Of a stretch of DNA of 19,498 nucleotides, positions 13,999 through 19,498 are shown one piece after another. The DNA lies in assembly GCA_900543215.1 (NCBI GenBank), contig UQQR01000029.1, forward strand, positions 1 through 19,498. Reading direction: 5' to 3'. Positions within the stretch are counted from its first letter, which is position 1. Every line of letters begins with the position of its first letter. This stretch comes from an uncultured Oscillospiraceae bacterium (GTDB lineage: Bacteria > Bacillota > Clostridia > Oscillospirales > Acutalibacteraceae). Made by a program: the position numbers and the translations under genes. The notes below the pieces were generated by a model. The model saw nothing but the letters and a program-made list of their open reading frames with translations. It searched no databases and was not told the origin of the DNA.

Positions 13999-15429
13999 AT
14001 GAATATTATTTCTGACTATACTTTGAGAAATAAGTCGGAAACATCATTCAAAATTCTGTTTTTTGTTTATTTGATGTTGGGAACCTGTAATTTAACTTAC
14101 GGAAAACCGATTGTATCGGTTGTGATGTATGTGACATTTTTGTTCGGCGGCGTAATTTTACTTTGGAGACTTTTGTCCGTAAAGAGATTTATTAAGTCTT
14201 ACGGTCTTATTTGGGTCTTACTGCTTCTGGCGAGTTATGCTTTTTCGACCGTAATTAATATTCGGTATTTCGACAAACAGAGCATTGTTGTTTTTGTTTT
14301 ATGGTGCTTTTATTTCTTAATTTTATTCCTTAACGACCCTGAGAGAAAATGCGAGACGGTCGAAAAGGAGCTTCGCATTATTTTCGGTATGTATTTGGCA
14401 TATGTTACCTTGCTTGTTATTATAAGCTGCGGTATGCTCATAATCGGTTACGGAATGTCGTACCGCGACCCGAACAACAATAATTACGAGGTTGTTTCCG
14501 GCTTCTTCTTCGGAAGACTTTGGGGAGCCTTCCAAGATCCCAATTTAGGCTCGGTTATGTGCTGTATTTCAGTAGCTATTTCCGGATATTTTATGTGGTT
14601 TTTCAAAAAAAAGGTTATAACGGGATTACTTGCTCTTGATATTGTGATCATGGTTTTTTACATTGCGCTTTCCGATTCGCGAAACGGTATGGTTACTGCC
14701 GGCTGTGTGCTCGGATTCGCTCTGTTCTTCTATTTATTCCGTAAATATCATGACGAACACGGCAAAAAGGCTGTATTCAAAAAAGCCGTTTCTATAATTG
14801 CGGTTGCGGTTGTAGCGCTTGCCGGGGCGGCTTTGCCTAAGGTTATCCAAAAGGGTTATAATGCATTTGTCGTATCGCAGGAGGAAGATAGAAGCACTGA
14901 AAACCCAACCGATACAAAGCTTAATCAATATGTGGTAAACAGAGGGTACGATATTAAGGAAAATGTCAGCAATAACAGATTTGCTATTTGGGAAACCGGA
15001 ATTAATATTGCGCTTGATAAACCCTTGACAGGAGTTTCATTCAACGGTCTTTTGCCGTATGCAAAGGCAAATTATCCGGATTCATATATGGTGTCGAACG
15101 GACTGTGGGAATTTAATACGCTTGATAACGATTATTTGAATGTTTTTGTTTCTCAGGGACTGCCGGGAATTTTGATAGTTTTAATTTTGGCAGTAACCTG
15201 TGTTGTAAAAATCTTCAAAAATATATGGACAGTGGACAAAAAATATTTCCCTGCGGTGCTTGTGTGTACGGTTACGGTATGCTCATTGGTTATAAGTGCA
15301 ATATTTCAAGGAACTATGTTCTATCAACAGACACCTAACACCGCGCTGTTCTGGTTATTGTTGGGCTCTCTTTGTCTGATGCTGTCGGCGGATGACGGCT
15401 GTAAAGTACAACTTAAAGAAGAAATATGA
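13999..15429 (+). CDS. Wzy-like polysaccharide polymerase / O-antigen ligase family protein
   Basis: A 476-residue polytopic membrane protein with roughly ten or more hydrophobic segments and a large extracellular loop (about 290-375). A conserved-looking patch before the C-terminal helices, TLDNDYLNVFVSQGLPGILIVL, matches the HNxYL...GxxG(I/L) pattern of the Wzy_C/O-antigen ligase family. In the Wzx/Wzy pathway the polymerase joins flipped lipid-linked repeat units outside the membrane. The ATG at 13999 is preceded by AAAGGGGA. Its stop overlaps the next start (ATGA), coupling it to the flippase. Polymerase is favoured over ligase because this is a Gram-positive capsule-type cluster. Confidence 0.85.
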   Translation: MNIISDYTLRNKSETSFKILFFVYLMLGTCNLTYGKPIVSVVMYVTFLFGGVILLWRLLSVKRFIKSYGLIWVLLLLASYAFSTVINIRYFDKQSIVVFVLWCFYFLILFLNDPERKCETVEKELRIIFGMYLAYVTLLVIISCGMLIIGYGMSYRDPNNNNYEVVSGFFFGRLWGAFQDPNLGSVMCCISVAISGYFMWFFKKKVITGLLALDIVIMVFYIALSDSRNGMVTAGCVLGFALFFYLFRKYHDEHGKKAVFKKAVSIIAVAVVALAGAALPKVIQKGYNAFVVSQEEDRSTENPTDTKLNQYVVNRGYDIKENVSNNRFAIWETGINIALDKPLTGVSFNGLLPYAKANYPDSYMVSNGLWEFNTLDNDYLNVFVSQGLPGILIVLILAVTCVVKIFKNIWTVDKKYFPAVLVCTVTVCSLVISAIFQGTMFYQQTPNTALFWLLLGSLCLMLSADDGCKVQLKEEI

Positions 15430-16889
15430 AGCATTCTACAAAATTCAATTTTATAATGAATGCCATACTCACGGCATCGGCATTCATTTTCCCTCTTATA
15501 ACTTATCCGTATGTTTCAAGGGTCTTGGGACCTGAGAACATAGGAAAGGTTTCATTTGCGACATCTGTTGTATATTACTTTTCAATGTTTGCGCAGCTCG
15601 GTATACCCACATACGGAATAAGCGTATGCGCAAGGGTAAGGGACGATAAGGAAAAGCTTTCCCGTACTATGCAGGAAATAATGATTATAAATCTTTTTAT
15701 GACTGCAGTAGTTTATCTTGTGTTTGCGGTGTCTTTAGCGGTTGTGCCGAGGCTGAGAGAAGAGAAAACACTTTTCCTTGTTATGGGCGTTACGATACTG
15801 TTTAATACGATAGGTGTTGAATGGCTGTATAAGGCACTCGAACAGTATTCATATATAACAACGGTATCTATACTGTTCAAGCTTGTATCCGTAGCGGCTA
15901 TGTTTGGGTTTGTCCATACTCGTTCGGATTATATTGCTTACGGCGGAATATCAATATTGGCCGCAACCGGTTCAGGTCTTTTGAATTTTATAAGACTCAG
16001 AAGGTTTGTATATCTAAAGCCTGTCGGTAACTACAATTTAAAAAGACACTTTAAGGCAATATTGGTCTTTTTTGCAATGTCCGTAGCAACTACAATCTAT
16101 ACAAATCTCGATACGGTTATGCTTGGGTTTATAAAAACCGATACTGATGTCGGTTATTATAATACGGCCGTAAAGGTGAAAAATGTATTGTGTTCTCTTG
16201 TGACATCACTCGGGACGGTGCTTTTGCCGCGTATGTCTTGCCTTGCGGAAGAAGAAAAATGGGACGAATTTTATTCGCTTGTAAAAAAAGCGCTGAATTT
16301 TGTTTTGCTTATTTCACTTCCCCTTATGGTGTTTTTTATAATCTTCGCAAACGAAAGCATTTTACTTTTGTCGGGCAGTATGTTTTTACCGGCAAAGTTG
16401 CCTATGCAAATAATTACACCCACAATAGTACTTATAGGAATAACAAATGTACTCGGAATACAGGTTTTGGTGCCTTTAGGGCGTGAAAAGCAGGTTCTTT
16501 ATTCTGAGATAGCCGGTGCTGTTATCAATCTTATATTAAATTCAGCTTTAATACCTTCCTTTGCATCCTCGGGGGCTGCCATAGGGACGCTTGCGGCGGA
16601 GTTTGTGGTGTTGGCTGTTCAGTACCGTGCTTTGATAAAAGATATTAAAGGCTTGGTGTTAAGTATTTCGTATTTTAAAATCCTTATTTCTCTTTTTGCC
16701 GGAATTGCCGTTACCGTATTTTTCAGAACGATTTTGAATCTCGGCGCCTTCTGGAGCTTGGCGGTCGGAGCAATTTTGTTTTTCGGAATATACGGGATTA
16801 TGTTGTTACTGCTTAAGGAGAATTTGACTTGCGAGCTGTGCGATCAAATGCTTTCGAAGCTTTTAAGAAGAAACAAAATATCAGAATAA
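15426..16889 (+). CDS. Wzx-like oligosaccharide flippase
   Basis: A 487-residue polytopic protein of the polysaccharide biosynthesis (Wzx/RfbX, MOP superfamily) type with about 12-14 hydrophobic segments. The N-terminal block AFIFPLITYPYVSRVLGPENIGKVSF and the following FSMFAQLGIPTYGI are characteristic. It flips undecaprenyl-linked repeat units to the outer face for the polymerase encoded just upstream. The ATG overlaps the previous stop. The ribosome binding site is weak, consistent with translational coupling. It is the last gene of the operon. Confidence 0.92.
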   Translation: MKHSTKFNFIMNAILTASAFIFPLITYPYVSRVLGPENIGKVSFATSVVYYFSMFAQLGIPTYGISVCARVRDDKEKLSRTMQEIMIINLFMTAVVYLVFAVSLAVVPRLREEKTLFLVMGVTILFNTIGVEWLYKALEQYSYITTVSILFKLVSVAAMFGFVHTRSDYIAYGGISILAATGSGLLNFIRLRRFVYLKPVGNYNLKRHFKAILVFFAMSVATTIYTNLDTVMLGFIKTDTDVGYYNTAVKVKNVLCSLVTSLGTVLLPRMSCLAEEEKWDEFYSLVKKALNFVLLISLPLMVFFIIFANESILLLSGSMFLPAKLPMQIITPTIVLIGITNVLGIQVLVPLGREKQVLYSEIAGAVINLILNSALIPSFASSGAAIGTLAAEFVVLAVQYRALIKDIKGLVLSISYFKILISLFAGIAVTVFFRTILNLGAFWSLAVGAILFFGIYGIMLLLLKENLTCELCDQMLSKLLRRNKISE

Positions 16890-16924
16890 ACAATAGGAAC
16901 GAAATTTTTTCCGATCCTATTGTT
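16889..16924 (+). terminator. Hairpin after the flippase gene, probable terminator
   Basis: AACAATAGGA (about 16890-16899) pairs with TCCTATTGTT (16915-16924), and inner CG/CG pairs can extend it. The stem starts at the flippase stop codon. The T tract after it is short (TTCGTTAT), so termination may be partial. It nevertheless separates this operon from the next promoter. Confidence 0.5.
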
Positions 16925-16976
16925 CGTTATATGCATAATAACAATATAATCCGAAAATTTTTTTATATTATTGATA

Positions 16977-17005
16977 TTGACTTTTAAAGCCTCAGATAGT
17001 ATAAT
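16977..17005 (+). promoter_or_regulatory. Sigma-A promoter of the sortase operon
   Basis: TTGACT (16977-16982), 17 bases, TATAAT (17000-17005): eleven of twelve consensus positions. Transcription would start near 17012, about 35 bases before the inferred sortase start. The stretch from 16925 to 16976 is AT-rich with no gene. Confidence 0.8.
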
Positions 17006-17032
17006 TTATGTATAATTGACGACTGCATATTT

Positions 17033-17040
17033 GCGAGGTG
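17033..17040 (+). promoter_or_regulatory. Ribosome binding site pointing to a non-ATG sortase start
   Basis: GCGAGGTG matches the anti-Shine-Dalgarno over six bases (GAGGTG). In the sortase frame, suitable spacing puts the first codon at ATA 17045 or ACG 17048. No ATG, GTG or TTG exists in this frame between here and TTG 17084. In the other frames starts near here hit stops at once. Confidence 0.55.
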
Positions 17041-17083
17041 TAGGATAACGAAAAGGTCACGCAACAGGGTTTGGGTAATAGTT

Positions 17084-17812
17084 TTGATTTTGGCAATAGC
17101 TTGCTTTGTTGCGAGCGGAGCTTATATCATCGTGACAATGCGGTCGGACAATACGGATAAGCTGCGTTCACAGGCGTATGTCTCGTCTGATTCGGCTTCC
17201 GGAAATACTGCGGCATATGTCGAGCCTCCGGTTGATTTTGTAAAGCTTAAAAAAATCAATCCGGATATATATGCTTGGATAAATATTCCGGGAACCGTGA
17301 TTGATTACCCTATACTCAGAAGGGCAGACGATAACGCATATTATCTTACACATACTGTTGAAAATAAGAAGTCCGCATACGGCGCAATTTATACCGAAGA
17401 TTATAACGATATGGATTTTGCCGATTTCAATACTGTTATATACGGACATAATATGAAAAACGGCAGTATGTTCGGAAGTCTCAAAAAATATCGTAACAGA
17501 ACTTTTTTCGACGAAAACAGGGAAATCAACATTTATATGCCCGGCAGAATAATGAAATACCGTATTTTTGCGGCGCATATAGTGGATGACAGGCATATAC
17601 TTCTTTCTTATGATTTTACAAACGAGTCGGTAAGAAACGAATATATTTCAGATATTTTTTTGAACAAGGGTATGAGTTCATACTTCGACTCGCAGACAGG
17701 GGTAACTGCCGACGACCGAATAATAACACTTTCCACCTGTACCGGTAAGACTGAAGAACGCTATCTCGTTCAAGGGGTCTTGATATATGACAGCCGAAAA
17801 CAAACATCTTAA
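17084..17812 (+). CDS. srtB: Class B sortase
   Basis: A membrane-anchored cysteine transpeptidase. Numbered from TTG 17084 (242 residues) it has His122 in YGHNMKNGSMF, Cys219 in TLSTCTG and Arg226 in EERYLV, the full sortase triad, with the class B layout (INPDIYAWINIPGTVIDYPI near 58-77, and the long helix-containing insert between His and Cys). The coordinates use the first canonical start codon, but the protein probably begins at ATA 17045 or ACG 17048. That adds TKRSRNRVWVIV, whose basic residues are needed to orient the N-terminal membrane anchor, and it fits the ribosome binding site at 17033-17040. It overlaps the LCP gene by 26 bases. The SPKTG protein two genes downstream is the likely substrate. 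Confidence 0.93.
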   Translation: MILAIACFVASGAYIIVTMRSDNTDKLRSQAYVSSDSASGNTAAYVEPPVDFVKLKKINPDIYAWINIPGTVIDYPILRRADDNAYYLTHTVENKKSAYGAIYTEDYNDMDFADFNTVIYGHNMKNGSMFGSLKKYRNRTFFDENREINIYMPGRIMKYRIFAAHIVDDRHILLSYDFTNESVRNEYISDIFLNKGMSSYFDSQTGVTADDRIITLSTCTGKTEERYLVQGVLIYDSRKQTS

Positions 17813-18800
17813 GAAAAATACCCACAAAAGACTTATAGTTGTTTTTTCAATATTGCTTGCTGTTGTCGTGGTTGCGGTTTCCGCATATTTTGCCGTACTT
17901 AAAATCGGCGAAAATAAGCTCAGGAAAAAGCTCAATCCCGATTTGGCTAAGCTGCCCGTGGCGGGGGACGAGTCGTTACCTGATGACGCGGATGCTTATT
18001 ATAACGGTGCCGCTTATAATTATAACGACAAGCTGGTCAATATACTTATTATCGGTGTTGACCGTCTGCAGCCGGGCGCTTCAAAAAAACATCAGGCGGA
18101 CGCACTGTTTTTGGTTTCGCTCGATTCCGAAAGCAAGTCGGTAAATGTAATTTCGATATCAAGAAATACAATAGCAAATGTAGATTCTTATGATATAAAC
18201 GGCGATTATTTCGCCACTTCAAAACAGCAGTTGTGCTTAGCGTATACTTACGGAAGCGATGATAAACAGTCATCAGAGCTTACGGTCAAGGCGGTTTCAG
18301 GCTTCTTGTACGATATCCCGATAAGCGGTTATTATACGATATTTATGAATTCATTAAAGGATATCGTGGATTCCGTCGGCGGGGTGCCTGTGAGTATAAG
18401 CGAAAATATGACTGCGGTCAATCCGGCGTTTAAATCGGGTGCTGATATTACTCTTACCGGGAGCAATGTTTTGACTTATTTAAGGTATCGAGGCGAGAGC
18501 AATGCTCCAAGGCTCGAAAGGCAGAAGTCATTTATTAAAAGCTTTACGGCTCAGGCTAAAAAGGCGGTTTTAAAAGATTTGACATTGCCGATCAAAATGT
18601 ATAATAAGCTATCTTCCAACACAGTTACGAATGTTGATGCAACGAGTGCGGCATATCTTGCATCTGAAGCACTTAAGGCAAGTTTCGATTTTCGTGGGGT
18701 TGAAGGTGTAAATGGTTCAGATGGCACCTATGAAACCTTTACAGCAGATGAAACTCAGCTTTATGAATTGCTTTTGGATGTATTTTATATAAAACAATAA
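17787..18800 (+). CDS. LytR-CpsA-Psr (LCP) family glycopolymer transferase
   Basis: A 337-residue membrane protein with a basic start (residues 8-15), one transmembrane helix (about 16-38) and an extracellular LCP domain (about 83-270). Seen: VNILIIGVDR (84-93), ADALFLVSLDSESKSVNVISISRNT (104-128), a DSVGGVPV segment, LTGSNVLTYLRYR and the downstream RLERQKSFI with the arginines that bind lipid pyrophosphate. LCP proteins move undecaprenyl-linked glycopolymers onto peptidoglycan, so it could anchor the glycan made by the upstream operon. The ATG at 17787 lies 26 bases inside the sortase gene, behind AAGGGG. The C-terminal 60 residues are variable. Confidence 0.93.
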   Translation: MTAENKHLKKNTHKRLIVVFSILLAVVVVAVSAYFAVLKIGENKLRKKLNPDLAKLPVAGDESLPDDADAYYNGAAYNYNDKLVNILIIGVDRLQPGASKKHQADALFLVSLDSESKSVNVISISRNTIANVDSYDINGDYFATSKQQLCLAYTYGSDDKQSSELTVKAVSGFLYDIPISGYYTIFMNSLKDIVDSVGGVPVSISENMTAVNPAFKSGADITLTGSNVLTYLRYRGESNAPRLERQKSFIKSFTAQAKKAVLKDLTLPIKMYNKLSSNTVTNVDATSAAYLASEALKASFDFRGVEGVNGSDGTYETFTADETQLYELLLDVFYIKQ

Positions 18801-18824
18801 ATGATATGAAAGGAAAAAATCATT

Positions 18825-19397
18825 ATGAAAAAACTTTTAGCAACAGTAATTACTTTGGCATTGGCTCTTACGGCTTTTGTTGCAACCGTTTCAGCTGCTC
18901 CGTCTCCGGAAAAAGAGCAGGGAACCGTAACAACGGTAACAGCTAAGGACGCTGGCAACAAGGATATCAGCATCAAGCTTGAAAACGCAACCGGAAACAC
19001 AGCTGCTTTTGACAGCGTAATTACGGATCTCCAGAAGGAAAACAAGAACCTTAAGGTTGCAGATCACAAGATAATCAGCGCCGCTGACAGCAGCACTGTT
19101 AAATTCCCTGTAACGGTTGAGTTTAGTGTTCCGGGCGTAAAGGAAAACACCAAAGCAATTTTACTTCTTAAGAAGGCTGACGGTACGGTTGTTAAGATCG
19201 AGACCACCGTTTTAAACGGAATTGTTAAGGGTGCGTTTGCCGAATTCGGCGAAGTTATTTTACTTACCGATGTTGCCGCTTCTGAACCGAACGGTACATC
19301 TCCGAAAACAGGCGATACTTCTTCTCCGATTGCACTTGCTGTTCTCGCTTTGAGCGTTGGAGCCGCAGTAGTTTCGGTTAAGAAAATTAAAGCTTAA
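18825..19397 (+). CDS. Small secreted wall protein with SPKTG sorting signal
   Basis: A 190-residue exported protein with a Sec signal peptide (1-24, cut near VSA/AP), a mature domain of about 130 residues rich in Lys, Thr, Val and Asp, then SPKTG (159-163), a hydrophobic stretch (about 168-184) and the basic tail KKIKA. This is a complete cell-wall sorting signal. SPKTG rather than LPXTG is the type recognised by class B sortase in Clostridioides difficile, and a class B sortase is encoded two genes upstream. The start has AAAGGAA upstream, 25 bases after the LCP stop. Its codons (AAG, AAC, GAC, ATC) look more biased than those of neighbouring genes, suggesting high expression. The mature domain is not recognised. 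Confidence 0.85.
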   Translation: MKKLLATVITLALALTAFVATVSAAPSPEKEQGTVTTVTAKDAGNKDISIKLENATGNTAAFDSVITDLQKENKNLKVADHKIISAADSSTVKFPVTVEFSVPGVKENTKAILLLKKADGTVVKIETTVLNGIVKGAFAEFGEVILLTDVAASEPNGTSPKTGDTSSPIALAVLALSVGAAVVSVKKIKA

Positions 19398-19414
19398 TTT
19401 TAATCGGAAAATTG

Positions 19415-19444
19415 ACGGGTTGCCCTGCGGCAACCCGTTTTTTT
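19415..19444 (+). terminator. Strong rho-independent terminator of the sortase operon
   Basis: ACGGGTTGCC (19415-19424) and GGCAACCCGT (19429-19438) form a perfect 10-bp GC-rich stem with a 4-base loop, followed by seven T residues (19438-19444). It closes the operon about 18 bases after the SPKTG gene. Confidence 0.95.
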
Positions 19445-19447
19445 ATA

Positions 19448-19498
19448 GGCTCTTTGTCAATAGTTGGGGTAAAGAGTTAAAATGCGAAATTGAGTGCA
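19448..19498. mobile_element. Possible insertion-sequence end (ISL3-like) at right edge
   Basis: Just after the terminator, GGCTCTTTGTCAATAGTTGG and following bases resemble the terminal inverted repeats of ISL3-type elements (GGCTCTTTGTCA-like tips). An internal CTCTTT (19450-19455) and AAAGAG (19471-19476) pair is also present. No coding sequence is visible before the window ends. The family call is from memory and tentative. Confidence 0.35.

Noticed and set aside
16936..16975. AT-rich partial symmetry (AATATAAT ... ATATTATTGATATTG) upstream of the sortase promoter
   Set aside because: Pairing is short and interrupted; expected by chance in such AT-rich sequence.

Overview
The window looks like chromosomal DNA of a low-GC Gram-positive anaerobe, most likely a clostridium of the Oscillospiraceae/Ruminococcaceae kind. 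The grounds are strong AGGAGG-type ribosome binding sites, consensus sigma-A promoters, the YfmF/YfmH peptidase pair, a sporulation-type polysaccharide deacetylase, an LCP protein, and a class B sortase next to a protein with a clostridial-type SPKTG sorting motif. Genus is not resolvable by eye. Both window edges look like insertion-sequence ends (1-54 and 19448-19498), so this may be a draft contig that broke at repeats.

Region 1 (1 to about 2800) is one end of an integrated element, visibly more AT-rich than the rest. Reading on the minus strand it holds a large serine recombinase (1098-2642) with its own extended -10 promoter and terminator, an array of 10-bp direct repeats (981-1030), and two small overlapping genes that look like paralogues of the phage/plasmid DUF6291 family. 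The element has inserted into a PdaB-like polysaccharide deacetylase gene (2777-3316). The 5' part of that gene is intact up to the WSVD segment, then coding switches to element sequence and stops. The 3' part is not in the window. The layout recalls the skin and SPbeta type sporulation-gene interruptions.

Region 2 (3423-8523) is a housekeeping operon on the plus strand with a good promoter: yfmF, yfmH, lgt, folD and an unrecognised membrane-anchored protein, joined by overlaps of 1-17 bases or gaps of a few bases.

Region 3 (8538-16924) is a polysaccharide operon driven by a perfect TTGACA-17-TATAAT promoter: glf (UDP-galactopyranose mutase), two GT2 transferases, one GT4 transferase, a galactofuranosyltransferase-like protein, a Wzy-like polymerase and a Wzx-like flippase. 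Together they can make, flip and polymerise a galactofuranose-containing repeat unit. The initiating phosphoglycosyltransferase and chain-length genes are absent, so they must lie elsewhere.

Region 4 (16977-19444) is a separate surface-anchoring operon: class B sortase, LCP glycopolymer transferase and a small secreted protein ending in an SPKTG sorting signal, closed by a strong terminator. The sortase appears to lack a canonical start codon at its natural N-terminus. Regions 3 and 4 plausibly cooperate, with LCP attaching the polymer and sortase attaching the protein to the cell wall. No tRNA, rRNA or CRISPR array was seen, and no gene-free stretch exceeds 300 bases.
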